Source: Alphaproteobacteria bacterium UBA3773
GTDB lineage: Bacteria > Pseudomonadota > Alphaproteobacteria > RF32 > CAG-239
Assembly: GCA_002372275.1 (NCBI GenBank)
Contig: DFFP01000024.1
Coordinates: 20,113-55,963 of the forward strand
DNA: 35,851 nucleotides
Direction: 5' to 3'
The notes under the pieces were generated by a model, which saw only the letters and a list, made by a program, of their open reading frames with translations, had not been told where the DNA came from and did not search any database. Positions within the stretch are counted from its first letter, which is position 1. Each line of letters starts with the position of its first letter. The translations under genes and the position numbers were made by a program. Positions 16,041-23,801 of the stretch are shown here, one piece after another.

Positions 16041-16583
16041 TCAAGGATTGATTTTACGCCTCAAATCGTTATATGCCGTTGTGATTTTCTTAAATTTTTC
16101 TTCACATTCTTTATTGCCTGCGTTCATATCCGGATGATATTTCCGCGCCAGTTTTTTATATTGTTTTTTAAGAGAGTCTACCGTCAAATGCTCAAGTGAA
16201 ACCTCTAAAATATCGGCACATTCTCTGTCATGACTGCTAAAATAGATTCGCGTTTTCCAATCATTTTCATTCAAATAGGCCATATCGCCCAATTCATCAA
16301 TAAAATCATATCCGAACTGATATTTGATTTTTGAAGAAAATCCGCCGAAATGCATTTTATGGGGTGTATCCTCTTTCGATTCGCCCTCGCTTGTTTCATA
16401 GTTCCAAGCCTCATTATATTGGCTGACGTGTTCTAAACAGAACCAGTAATACTCTTTCAAACTTTTATCTTTCGGGGCTCTGTATTCCCCTTTTTCTTTG
16501 CATCCCGGAAAATCGCATACATGTTCTTTTCCGTTATTTTGCGGCACAAAGTATTTGCTTTTTTTTGTTTTTACTTTCATCAT
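16041..16583 (-). CDS. J-domain (DnaJ-like) protein
   Basis: 180 aa. A C-terminal J domain (about residues 125-178) has the HPD tripeptide in KKLARKYHPDMNAG and the following helix KFKKITTAYNDLRRK, so it should stimulate an Hsp70 ATPase. The N-terminus has a Cys/His set (CDFPGC, then C and H in WFCLEHVSQYN) that could bind zinc. The whole layout resembles a group of short J proteins typical of Alphaproteobacteria rather than DnaJ itself; Gly/Phe and zinc-finger regions of DnaJ are absent. Two ATG codons in tandem are possible starts. The client is unknown. Confidence 0.85.
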   Translation of the reverse strand: MMKVKTKKSKYFVPQNNGKEHVCDFPGCKEKGEYRAPKDKSLKEYYWFCLEHVSQYNEAWNYETSEGESKEDTPHKMHFGGFSSKIKYQFGYDFIDELGDMAYLNENDWKTRIYFSSHDRECADILEVSLEHLTVDSLKKQYKKLARKYHPDMNAGNKECEEKFKKITTAYNDLRRKINP

Positions 16584-16648
16584 AGCTTCTTATTTAGCCC
16601 ATAAAAAAACGAAATACCACGAAAAAAACATTTTTTTTAAAAATAGTA

Positions 16649-16678
16649 TTGACTTTAGAGTCAAGAAACGTTTATAAA
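16649..16678 (+). promoter_or_regulatory. rpsT promoter
   Basis: TTGACT (16649-16654) and TATAAA/TTATAA (16672-16678) with a 17-18 nt spacer, about 50 nt before rpsT. The -35 is part of a small palindrome TTGACT-TTAG-AGTCAA. Confidence 0.55.
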
Positions 16679-16728
16679 GCATACCATATGTTTTACAAAT
16701 ATTAACTTTATAAGATAGGAATTAGAAC

Positions 16729-16989
16729 ATGGCCAATCATAAATCGGCAAAAACCAGAATCGTCAGAAACAGCAAACGCGCTATGATTAACGCAATGCGT
16801 AGAAGTCGCGTTCGTACATTTGTGAAAAAAACAGATGCTTTAATTGCCTCCGGTAACAAAGAAGAAGCTTTGAATGCTTTTAAGGTTGCCGAATGCGAAA
16901 TGATGCGTGCGGCTCAAAAAGGTGTTTTCCATAAAAATACGGCTTCCCGTACGATTTCTCGTTTAGCTCAAAAAATTAAAGCTCTTTAA
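16729..16989 (+). CDS. rpsT: 30S ribosomal protein S20
   Basis: 86-aa basic protein binding 16S rRNA in the small subunit. Typical S20 start MANHKSAKTRIVRNSKRAM and three-helix pattern through SRTISRLAQKIKAL; full length. AGGA lies 8 nt before the ATG. It has its own promoter and terminator. It sits just before dnaA, an arrangement common in Alphaproteobacteria. Confidence 0.97.
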   Translation: MANHKSAKTRIVRNSKRAMINAMRRSRVRTFVKKTDALIASGNKEEALNAFKVAECEMMRAAQKGVFHKNTASRTISRLAQKIKAL

Positions 16990-17011
16990 TTTTTAGCTTT
17001 ATATCTTCTTT

Positions 17012-17061
17012 AAACACACAAAAACTGTTTTTTTAAGCAGTTTCATTTGTGTGTTTTTTTT
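17012..17061 (+). terminator. rpsT terminator
   Basis: Long imperfect hairpin, AAACACACAAA(A)ACTG with CAGTT(TCAT)TTGTGTGTTT, ending in a run of T at 17054-17061. Confidence 0.75.
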
Positions 17062-17076
17062 GTACTTAAGTCAATA

Positions 17077-17103
17077 GAATCGGGCTTTTAGGGCAAAAGA
17101 ATC
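17077..17103 (+). promoter_or_regulatory. Two GANTC sites upstream of dnaA
   Basis: GAATC at 17077-17081 and 17099-17103. GANTC is the target of the alphaproteobacterial cell-cycle methyltransferase CcrM, whose methylation affects dnaA transcription in Caulobacter. Just downstream three copies of ATGTTC occur (17118, 17125, 17136), of unknown meaning. The role here is inferred from context only. Confidence 0.4.
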
Positions 17104-17180
17104 CTGTCAAGGAAAAAATGTTCAATGTTCTTAAAATGTTCTATTGTTTTTCTTTTTTTTTGTGTCTAGTATCAAAACAC

Positions 17181-17196
17181 TTAACAAATTATTAAC
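17181..17196 (+). promoter_or_regulatory. CtrA-type binding site upstream of dnaA
   Basis: TTAA-CAAATTA-TTAAC, an exact match to the full CtrA consensus TTAA-N7-TTAAC, 45 nt before the dnaA ATG. CtrA is the master cell-cycle regulator of Alphaproteobacteria. The region is AT-rich, so chance occurrence is possible. Confidence 0.5.
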
Positions 17197-17240
17197 TTGA
17201 AAAATAACACTTCTAATTAATAACTTCAAGGGAATGAAAA

Positions 17241-18686
17241 ATGGCTGAAGAAGCAATAAATAAAGACAACGCAATAATTTCAGATGAATGGAATCAAATT
17301 TGCAATCAGCTTAAAACAGAATTCGGTGAAACAGCTTATGACAGCTGGTTAAAGCCTTTAAGCATCGGTTCATATTCGAGTGGCGTCATGAACATTTGTG
17401 TTCCGACTCCGTTTATGAAAAACTGGGTTTTAACGCACTATGCCGACCGAATCCACAAAATTTGGGAAAGGAGAAACCCGGATATCAAAAAAATCAATTT
17501 CATCGTTCAATCCTTTAATTTAGGAAACAGTTCATTTCGCGCAACGGATTCGTCGCTATTAAAAAAGATATCCTCAACGCCGACACCTCAAAATCTTTAC
17601 ATGCCTGAATTTGAAAAAGCGAGCAACTCCAACAATTATGGGGCTCATGACAGTTTTGCGCAGCTTTCGGCGCCGTTAAATCCTGCCTATACTTTTGATT
17701 CTTTTGTTGTGGGTCAAACCAATGAATTTGCGGCTGCTGCGGCCAAAAAAGTTGCCACCTCCAAAAACGTATCATTTAACCCGCTTTTCTTATATTCCGG
17801 AGTCGGCTTAGGCAAAACGCACCTGATGCACGCCATTGCGTGGGAAATTAAGAAAAACGATCCGAAAAGAAACGTTATTTATTTATCTGCCGAGCAATTT
17901 TTATTTAAATTTGTCAAAGCGCTTCGTTATAAAGACATGTCTGCCTTTAAGGAACAATTCAGAGCCGTTGATGTTTTAATGGTTGACGATGTTCAATTTA
18001 TGAGCAACAAAGAATCGACTCAAGAAGAGTTTTTCTATACCTTTAATTCGCTCATCGGTGAAGGTCGTCAGGTCATTTTATCGGCCGACAAATCCCCGAC
18101 CGATTTAGAGGGAATCGAAACCCGCTTAAAATCTCGTTTGAGTGGCGGATTGGTTGCCGATATTCATCCGACAGATTTCAATTTAAGAATGGGTATTTTA
18201 CACTCTAAGGCCAAACAAATGGGGGTTGAACTTCCTGAAAAAGTTGCCGAGTTTTTGGCAGAAAAAATTACCTCAAACATCAGAGAACTTGAGGGAAGTT
18301 TAAGACGAATCGTTGCCCATTCTCAACTTTTATCGAAATCCGAAATCACGCTTGATATGACGCAAGACATCTTAAAAGATATGCTTCGTTCGATCGACCG
18401 CAAAACAACGATTGATGAAATTCAGAAAAAAGTAGCTGAATATTTCAACATTTCGGTCAAAGAGCTTCAATCCTCACGCCGCGCCAGAACGGTTGCACGC
18501 CCGCGCCAAATTGCGATGTATTTAGCCAAACAACTCACATCGCGTTCTCTTCCCGAAATCGGGCGCAAGTTTGACCGTGATCACACAACGGTGATGCATG
18601 CTGTTCGAAAGGTTGAAGATTTAATCGGAACCGATTCGTCCTTAACCGAAAGTGTCAACGCTCTGCGTCGCTCACTTGAAAATTAA
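17241..18686 (+). CDS. dnaA: Chromosomal replication initiator DnaA
   Basis: Binds DnaA boxes at oriC and unwinds it in the ATP form. 481 aa. Domain I (residues 14-85) starts EWNQICNQLKTEFGETAYDSWLKPL; a short linker follows. The AAA+ domain has Walker A GVGLGKTH (187-194) and Walker B VLMVDD (245-250), and a sensor region around RLKSRLSGG. Domain IV ends with the DnaA-box binding signature DRDHTTVMHAVRKVE. No DnaA boxes of the TTATCCACA type were found in the upstream 180 bp, so the origin is probably not here. A leader of about 180 nt separates it from rpsT and carries GANTC and CtrA-like sites. A strong terminator follows. Confidence 0.97.
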   Translation: MAEEAINKDNAIISDEWNQICNQLKTEFGETAYDSWLKPLSIGSYSSGVMNICVPTPFMKNWVLTHYADRIHKIWERRNPDIKKINFIVQSFNLGNSSFRATDSSLLKKISSTPTPQNLYMPEFEKASNSNNYGAHDSFAQLSAPLNPAYTFDSFVVGQTNEFAAAAAKKVATSKNVSFNPLFLYSGVGLGKTHLMHAIAWEIKKNDPKRNVIYLSAEQFLFKFVKALRYKDMSAFKEQFRAVDVLMVDDVQFMSNKESTQEEFFYTFNSLIGEGRQVILSADKSPTDLEGIETRLKSRLSGGLVADIHPTDFNLRMGILHSKAKQMGVELPEKVAEFLAEKITSNIRELEGSLRRIVAHSQLLSKSEITLDMTQDILKDMLRSIDRKTTIDEIQKKVAEYFNISVKELQSSRRARTVARPRQIAMYLAKQLTSRSLPEIGRKFDRDHTTVMHAVRKVEDLIGTDSSLTESVNALRRSLEN

Positions 18687-18714
18687 GAACAGGTGGAATT
18701 GTTTTTTCTCCCTA

Positions 18715-18743
18715 TCCTCGGGCTTGTCCCGAGGATTTTTTTT
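18715..18743 (+). terminator. dnaA terminator
   Basis: TCCTCGGG-CTTGT-CCCGAGGA followed by eight T: a perfect 8-bp GC-rich stem 28 nt past the dnaA stop. Confidence 0.9.
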
Positions 18744-18758
18744 ATCTTCTTCTCTGTC

Positions 18759-18844
18759 ATGCCTGAGCGCCAAAAACACAAGTTAGGCATCTTAAAAACA
18801 ATAACCGTCATTGCGAGGAATGTCGACAGACATGACGTCGCAAT
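18759..18844. repeat. Palindromic intergenic repeat
   Basis: Two nested inverted repeats: ATGCCT..AGGCAT around 18759-18790, and ATTGCGA (18810-18816) with TCGCAAT (18838-18844) enclosing TGTC-GACA-GACA. The second resembles the dispersed CGTCATTGCGAG..GCAATCC type of palindrome seen in many bacterial genomes. No gene is evident between dnaA and 18938. Confidence 0.5.
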
Positions 18845-18871
18845 CCATTCCTTTATTTTAGGAAAAAATAC

Positions 18872-18900
18872 TTGACAAAAAAACATTTTTTTGTTATTTT
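18872..18900 (+). promoter_or_regulatory. Promoter of the 108-aa membrane protein gene
   Basis: Perfect -35 TTGACA (18872-18877), 17-nt spacer, -10 TATTTT (18895-18900), about 30 nt before the ATG. Confidence 0.55.
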
Positions 18901-18937
18901 TTAAATACAAAATATAAATTCTTAAATTATTTAAAGT

Positions 18938-19264
18938 ATGAAAACATTAGTTAAAATTATCGCAGCTTTATTTGCTGCAACAGGCCTCGTTTTCTTTTGG
19001 GTATTTAACACCAAAGACGCGGAGATTTATGCTGCCGGTTCTTTTTTTATTTCTATGTTTGCAGGCTTAATTGCCGTCTTAGCAACAGAGAAAATTCAAA
19101 AATATCCGGCCATCGTCCTTTCCGCAATCGGAATTATCCTCTTTTGGGTATTCGGTTTTATGGGGCTTGATAGCTATGCTGCCTACTCCTTTTTTGCAGC
19201 CGGCTATTTAGCCTATATTGCACTCGTTGCAATAATTGTTGAGGCATGGAGAAATCGTTTTTAA
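18938..19264 (+). CDS. Small hypothetical membrane protein
   Basis: 108 aa with four hydrophobic segments (about residues 4-23, 33-49, 57-74, 80-102). Helices 1-2 and 3-4 look like an internal duplication: LFAATGLVFFWVFNTKDAEIYAAGSFF resembles the later run GIILFWVFGFMGLDSYAAYSFF. No family is recognised and there is no clear Shine-Dalgarno, but a consensus-like promoter and a terminator frame it. Confidence 0.65.
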   Translation: MKTLVKIIAALFAATGLVFFWVFNTKDAEIYAAGSFFISMFAGLIAVLATEKIQKYPAIVLSAIGIILFWVFGFMGLDSYAAYSFFAAGYLAYIALVAIIVEAWRNRF

Positions 19265-19273
19265 CGAATCGAT

Positions 19274-19310
19274 AAAACGGTATTTAAAAAAATACCGTTT
19301 TACTATTTTA
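19274..19310 (+). terminator. Terminator of the 108-aa membrane protein gene
   Basis: AAAACGGTATT-TAAAAA-AATACCGTTTT, an 11-bp perfect stem, followed by ACTATTTTA, 10 nt past the stop. Confidence 0.8.
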
Positions 19311-19320
19311 AAAAATATGC

Positions 19321-19349
19321 TTGACAAAGCCTCTAAAGTTCAGTAATAA
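19321..19349 (+). promoter_or_regulatory. Promoter of tRNA-Met
   Basis: TTGACA (19321-19326), exact 17-nt spacer, TAATAA (19344-19349), 14 nt before the tRNA 5' end. Confidence 0.7.
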
Positions 19350-19363
19350 TCTCTTTGAATTTT

Positions 19364-19440
19364 GGCGGAGTAGCTCAGCTGGTTAGAGCAGCGGAATCAT
19401 AATCCGCGTGTCGGGGGTCCGAGTCCCTCCTCCGCTACCA
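19364..19440 (+). tRNA. tRNA-Met (CAT), elongator
   Basis: A 77-nt cloverleaf with encoded CCA. Acceptor GGCGGAG pairs with CTCCGCT (G1:U72 wobble), the anticodon stem is GCGGA/TCCGC and loop ATCATAA gives CAT. Overall it matches the alphaproteobacterial elongator tRNA-Met; an Ile2 tRNA (lysidine-modified CAT) is less likely. The T-loop reads TCCGAGT: position 55, almost always T (pseudouridine), is C. The last 14 nt (CTCCTCCGCTACCA) are repeated twice downstream. Confidence 0.93.
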
Positions 19441-19978
19441 CTTACAACCTTGCGTTTGCAAGGTTTTTTTTATCCTTAAAATTCAATTAGGAGGGACTCG
19501 TCCCTGGGGGTCCGAGGTCTTGCCATGTTTTCATTAAAAAAACATGGCTTCGGTCACTTGTTTTGTAAATTCGTATACGGTCGCTTTCCGCTTCCTTGCT
19601 CATTAACAAAACTTCGCCTCTTGCGGCAAAAAATGCCATTTTAGGCATTTTTTATCCTCGAGCTCCTCCGCTACCACTTACAACCTTGCATTCGCAAGGT
19701 TTTTTTTATCCTTAAAATTCAATTAGGAGGGACTCGTCCCCGTGGGTCCGAGGTCTTGCCATGTTTTCATTTAAAAAAACATGGCTTCGGTCACTTGTTT
19801 TGTAAATTCGCATACGGTCGCTTTCCGCTTCCTTGCTCATTAACAAAACTTCGCCTCTTGCGGCAAAAAATGCCATTTGAGGCATTTTTTATCCTCGAGC
19901 TCCTCCGCTACCACTTACAACCTTGCATTCGCAAGGTTTTTTTATCCTTAAAATTCAATTAGGAGGGACTCGTCCCCT
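19427..19978 (+). repeat. Tandem repeat of about 237 bp starting with the tRNA-Met 3' end, 2.3 copies
   Basis: Units 19427-19662 (236 bp), 19663-19899 (237 bp) and a partial third from 19900 to about 19978, nearly identical. Each starts with CTCCTCCGCTACCA, the tRNA-Met 3' end. Each full unit holds four hairpins: AACCTTGC..GCAAGGTT with T-run, AGGGAC-TC-GTCCCT, GCCATGTTTT..AAAACATGGC, and AAAAAATGCC..GGCATTTTTT. Each also carries an inverted copy of 12 nt of the tRNA T-arm (19489-19500 in unit 1). An 11-nt direct copy is exact in unit 1 (19506-19516) and slightly altered in unit 2. No gene is supported; an open frame at 19756-19962 is part of the repeat. This accounts for the 610 bp between the tRNA and the PPIase gene. 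Confidence 0.85.
19446..19471 (+). terminator. tRNA-Met terminator
   Basis: AACCTTGC-GTTT-GCAAGGTT plus T-run directly after the tRNA. It recurs in repeat units 2 and 3 near 19681 and 19918. Confidence 0.8.
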
Positions 19979-19991
19979 CTGAGACTTGTAT

Positions 19992-20024
19992 AAAAAAAAT
20001 ACCTCCCCTTTAAGAAGGGGAGGT
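19992..20024 (-). terminator. Terminator of the PPIase gene
   Basis: ACCTCCCCTT-TAAG-AAGGGGAGGT, a perfect 10-bp stem, with eight T after it on the minus strand (19992-19999). Confidence 0.9.
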
Positions 20025-20050
20025 TTTAAGAAAGTGATTTAATGCTCACC

Positions 20051-20902
20051 TTATTTTTTTTCTTCAGCCTCGGCTTTGATTTTGTTGCCTTTAAGGTCAA
20101 ATTTTTCAATTTGAGCATCTTTAATGAGCTTGTCAAAAGTTTCAGCAACAACATTTTGGCTTAAAATGTTCTTAATCTGAGGCTCTAACTCTTGAAGTGA
20201 AAGGGGTTTTGAATCTCTTGTGTCTTCAAGCAAAATCACATGCCAACCGAACTGTGTTTTCACAGGCTCTTTTGTATAAGCACCTTTTTCTAAAGCCGCG
20301 GCAGCTTTTGTAAATTCCGGAACCATCAAATCTTCCGTAAAATAGCCGAGTTCAACGGTTTTATCTTTCGTATATTCTTTAGCGATCTTATCAAAATCAC
20401 CGCCGTCATTTAATTTTTTAATCACTTCTTTGGCTGTTTTTTCATCTTCAAGCAAAATGTGCTTAGCGCTCATTTCTTTTTTGCTCTCAAATTTTTTCAC
20501 ATATTCTTCATCATAAAACTTCTGAACAGCCTCAGGTGTCACTTGAGCTTCAACGGTTTGTTCCAAATAAACTTTACGAGCCAAATCTTCTTTAGCCTGC
20601 TGAAGTTGTTCTTTATAAGCCGGTGTTTCTTCAACCTGTGCTTTTGTTGCGGCCTGATAGAGGAGCTTACCGTTTACGAAAATATCAACAGCTCTTTCAT
20701 AAAATTCTTCAAACGGAACCTGAGCTGAAATTTGCGGATTTGCTTCATAACCTCTTTTAATTTCTTCAACGCTGATGACTTCGCCGTTGACTTTTGCAGC
20801 CACACCGACATTTTTTTGAGCATTTACTTTAACTGCGCCTGCAACAGCGAGTGCTGCAACAATTACCGTTGCCGTTGCACCGATCAAATATTTCTTTTGC
20901 AT
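20051..20902 (-). CDS. Parvulin-type peptidyl-prolyl cis-trans isomerase, exported
   Basis: 283 aa. N-terminal hydrophobic segment (residues 5-28, ending VNAQ) acts as signal or anchor, so the protein works in the periplasm. A SurA_N-like helical region follows (VNGEVISVEEIKRGYEAN), then a rotamase (PpiC) domain at about 140-235: SAKHILLEDEKTAKEVIKKL, GDFDKIAKEYTKD, LGYFTEDLMVPEF, KTQFGWHVILLEDTR. It probably helps fold outer-membrane or secreted proteins. The C-terminus is Lys/Glu-rich. AAGGAG lies 8 nt before the ATG. It is divergent from secA, separated by a promoter region. Confidence 0.9.
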   Translation of the reverse strand: MQKKYLIGATATVIVAALAVAGAVKVNAQKNVGVAAKVNGEVISVEEIKRGYEANPQISAQVPFEEFYERAVDIFVNGKLLYQAATKAQVEETPAYKEQLQQAKEDLARKVYLEQTVEAQVTPEAVQKFYDEEYVKKFESKKEMSAKHILLEDEKTAKEVIKKLNDGGDFDKIAKEYTKDKTVELGYFTEDLMVPEFTKAAAALEKGAYTKEPVKTQFGWHVILLEDTRDSKPLSLQELEPQIKNILSQNVVAETFDKLIKDAQIEKFDLKGNKIKAEAEEKK

Positions 20903-20947
20903 ACAAATTCTCCTTAAAATAGAAACATCAAAAATAACTAATATGAG

Positions 20948-20975
20948 AATATAAACTTTTTTACGTTGAATTCAA
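20948..20975 (-). promoter_or_regulatory. Promoter of the PPIase gene
   Basis: Minus strand TTGAAT (20970-20975), 16-nt spacer, TATATT (20948-20953), about 45 nt before the ATG. Confidence 0.5.
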
Positions 20976-21015
20976 ACGATTTTTTCCCGTCGGTTTATAA
21001 CTTTGCGACGAAGTA

Positions 21016-21058
21016 TTGACTTTAGTTTTAATACACACTAAATGTAGTGTATTATAAT
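21016..21058 (+). promoter_or_regulatory. secA promoter region with an inverted repeat
   Basis: A TTGACT (21016-21021) and a perfect TATAAT (21053-21058) are both present but 31 nt apart, so they do not form one promoter. Between them ACACTA (21035-21040) and TAGTGT (21045-21050) form an inverted repeat that could be an operator. TAAATG at 21039 has the right 17-nt spacing from TTGACT. Confidence 0.35.
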
Positions 21059-21077
21059 ATAGTTTTAAGGTATAAAA

Positions 21078-23798
21078 ATGTTACTTGATAAAATAGCCAA
21101 AGCACTTTTCGGAAGTGCCAATGAAAGATTTGTGAAAAAACAATACAAAACAGTTGAAAAAATCAACGCTTTAGAGCCGGACTTCATTAAACTTTCCGAT
21201 GAAGAACTTAAAGCCAAAACAGCAGAATTTCGCAGCCGTCTTGAAAGTGGCGAAACGCTTGATGATATTCTTCCCGAAGCATTTGCCACCGTCAGAGAAG
21301 CCGCTAAACGCACACTCGGCCAACGTCATTACGATGTCCAACTCATCGGCGGTATTGTTTTGCATAAAGGCATGATTTCCGAAATGAAAACGGGCGAAGG
21401 CAAAACGCTTGTTGCCACCTTAGCCGCATATCTAAATGCGCTATCCGGCAAAGGCGTTCACATTGTGACCGTCAATGATTATTTAGCCAAACGCGATGCC
21501 GAGTGGATGGGGCAGGTTTATCGTTTTTTAGGCTTAAGTGTTGATTATATCATTCACGGCAAAAATGACGATGAACGCCGCCAAGCTTATGCTTCCGATA
21601 TTGTTTACGGTACCAATAACGAACTCGGCTTTGATTATTTAAGAGATAACATGAAATTCAGCTTAGCCGAGCGTGTTCAAAGAGATTTTAACTTTGCCAT
21701 CGTCGATGAAGTCGATTCAATTTTAATTGATGAAGCAAGAACCCCTTTGATTATCTCGGGAGCTGCCGAAGATTCATCTGAAAAATATATCTCGGTTAAT
21801 AAAATTATTCCGGAGCTGACCGAAGCCGACTTTGAAAAAGATGAAAAACAAAAAACGGTGACCCTAACCGAAGCCGGCATGACCCATGTTGAACAGCTCT
21901 TAAAAGAAGTCGGTTTAATCCAAAACGGTAATCTTTATGATATTTCAAATGTCACGCTTGTGCATCATGTCAACCAAGCCTTAAGGGCTCACAAAATGTT
22001 TACCCGTGATGTTGATTACATTGTCAAAGACGGAAAAGTCGTCATTGTTGATGAATTTACGGGGCGTATCATGGAGGGCCGCCGTTATTCCGATGGTCTT
22101 CACCAAGCCTTAGAGGCCAAAGAAAATGTTGCCATTCAAGCCGAAAATCAAACGCTTGCTTCCATCACTTTCCAAAACTATTTCAGACTTTACCCCAAAC
22201 TTGCCGGCATGACCGGTACCGCCATGACCGAAGAAGCGGAATTTGCCGATATTTATAACTTATCTTGTGTTGAAATTCCGACCAATAAACCGGTCATCCG
22301 AAAAGATGAGCATGATGAAATTTATCGTACCGAAAAAGAAAAGTATGATGCCATCATTAAAACGATTTTAGACTGCCACAAGCGCCGCCAACCTGTTTTA
22401 GTCGGCACAACATCCGTTGAAAAATCCGAAATTGTGGCTGATTTGCTCTCAAAAGCTGCACCCAATTTAAAATTTGAAGTCTTAAATGCCCGCTACCACG
22501 AACGCGAAGCCGCCATTATTGCCCAAGCCGGTGTCTCGGGGGCTGTCACCATCTCAACCAACATGGCCGGCCGCGGAACGGATATTCAGCTCGGCGGCAA
22601 TCCCGACATGAAACTCAAAGAGCTTTTAAAAGGCGATGAAACCGAAGAACAAATTCAAAAACTCAAAGAAAAAATTGCCCATGAAGTCGAAGAAGATAAA
22701 AAAGTTGTTTTAGAGGCCGGCGGACTCTATATTTTGGGCACCGAACGCCACGAAAGCCGCCGAATCGACAATCAGCTTCGCGGTCGTTCCGGTCGTCAAG
22801 GTGACCCGGGAACTTCCAAATTTTTCCTCTCGCTTGAAGATGATTTAATGCGTATTTTCGGTTCTGAACGCATGTCTGCCATGCTCCACACCTTAGGCTT
22901 GCCCGAGGGCGAAGCACTTGTTCACCCGTGGCTGTCCAAGGCCTTAGAGAAGGCGCAACAAAAGGTCGAAGAGCGCAACTTTGACATCAGAAAGAATCTT
23001 TTAAAATACGACAACGTCATGAACGAACAACGCAAAGTCATTTATGCCGAACGCAAAAAGCTGATGGAATGTGATGATGTTTCCGACATTATCCAAGATA
23101 TGCGCGAAGAATCCGTTTCTGCCGTGATTGATACTTATGTACCGTTTGATGCCGATAAAAACACATGGCGCTTGGAAGAACTGCAACAAGAGCTTTTCAA
23201 AACAACAGGTTTTGTTATTCCTGTCGTCAATTGGGGCAACATTGAGGGTTTATCGGCAGATGATTTGAAAAATAAAATTTTGGATGCCATCGAAAATAAC
23301 TTAAAAGAGAAAAACGCTGCCGTTCCGGCCGAAATAATCAAAGCGGTTGATAAAAGCATTTTGCTTCAAACACTTGATTTCTTATGGAAAGATCATATTG
23401 CCACCTTAGATCAAATGCGTCATACCATTGTGTTGCGTGCCTATGGTCAAAAAGATCCTTTAAATGAATATAAAAAAGAAGCGTTTAATATGTTTGCCGA
23501 GCTCTTAAAAGTTTTAAAAGAGCAGGTCACTGTTGTCACATGCCGCACGATGATCAAACAAAATTCGGATAAAGAAGCCGAAATGGCAGCTCAAAAGAGC
23601 CAAAACGTCAAATTAAATGCGGTTCACGAATCGCCCGTCAACACCTTAAACGGTGAGCCGGAAAAAGCGCCGACCGCGTCAGAAAAAAAGCCTTTTGATC
23701 CCAATGATCCCGCCACTTGGGGAAAGATTGCCCGAAATGACTTGTGCCCTTGCGGCAGCGGCAAAAAATATAAGCATTGCCATGGCAAAATTGCATAA
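21078..23798 (+). CDS. secA: Preprotein translocase ATPase SecA
   Basis: Motor that drives unfolded proteins through SecYEG across the inner membrane. 906 aa, full length. Walker A MKTGEGKT (103-110), Walker B region VDEVDSILIDEARTPLI, the preprotein cross-linking region, NMAGRGTDIQLGG and RGRSGRQGDPG of the second nucleotide-binding domain, and helical scaffold and wing domains. The C-terminus has the zinc-binding SEC-C tail CPCGSGKKYKHC, which contacts SecB. AAGG lies 7 nt before the ATG. A DedA-like gene follows after 3 nt. Confidence 0.97.
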   Translation: MLLDKIAKALFGSANERFVKKQYKTVEKINALEPDFIKLSDEELKAKTAEFRSRLESGETLDDILPEAFATVREAAKRTLGQRHYDVQLIGGIVLHKGMISEMKTGEGKTLVATLAAYLNALSGKGVHIVTVNDYLAKRDAEWMGQVYRFLGLSVDYIIHGKNDDERRQAYASDIVYGTNNELGFDYLRDNMKFSLAERVQRDFNFAIVDEVDSILIDEARTPLIISGAAEDSSEKYISVNKIIPELTEADFEKDEKQKTVTLTEAGMTHVEQLLKEVGLIQNGNLYDISNVTLVHHVNQALRAHKMFTRDVDYIVKDGKVVIVDEFTGRIMEGRRYSDGLHQALEAKENVAIQAENQTLASITFQNYFRLYPKLAGMTGTAMTEEAEFADIYNLSCVEIPTNKPVIRKDEHDEIYRTEKEKYDAIIKTILDCHKRRQPVLVGTTSVEKSEIVADLLSKAAPNLKFEVLNARYHEREAAIIAQAGVSGAVTISTNMAGRGTDIQLGGNPDMKLKELLKGDETEEQIQKLKEKIAHEVEEDKKVVLEAGGLYILGTERHESRRIDNQLRGRSGRQGDPGTSKFFLSLEDDLMRIFGSERMSAMLHTLGLPEGEALVHPWLSKALEKAQQKVEERNFDIRKNLLKYDNVMNEQRKVIYAERKKLMECDDVSDIIQDMREESVSAVIDTYVPFDADKNTWRLEELQQELFKTTGFVIPVVNWGNIEGLSADDLKNKILDAIENNLKEKNAAVPAEIIKAVDKSILLQTLDFLWKDHIATLDQMRHTIVLRAYGQKDPLNEYKKEAFNMFAELLKVLKEQVTVVTCRTMIKQNSDKEAEMAAQKSQNVKLNAVHESPVNTLNGEPEKAPTASEKKPFDPNDPATWGKIARNDLCPCGSGKKYKHCHGKIA

Positions 23799-23801
23799 AG
23801 C

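Noticed and set aside
17061..17240. Possible replication origin next to dnaA
   Set aside because: No DnaA boxes of the TTATCCACA type were found here; regulatory sites explain the region better.
19756..19962. Open frame inside the tandem repeat
   Set aside because: The matching frame is not maintained in repeat unit 1 and the sequence is explained by the hairpin-rich repeat.
19427..19978. CRISPR array
   Set aside because: Units are about 237 bp, nearly identical over their whole length and without variable spacers; no cas genes are nearby.
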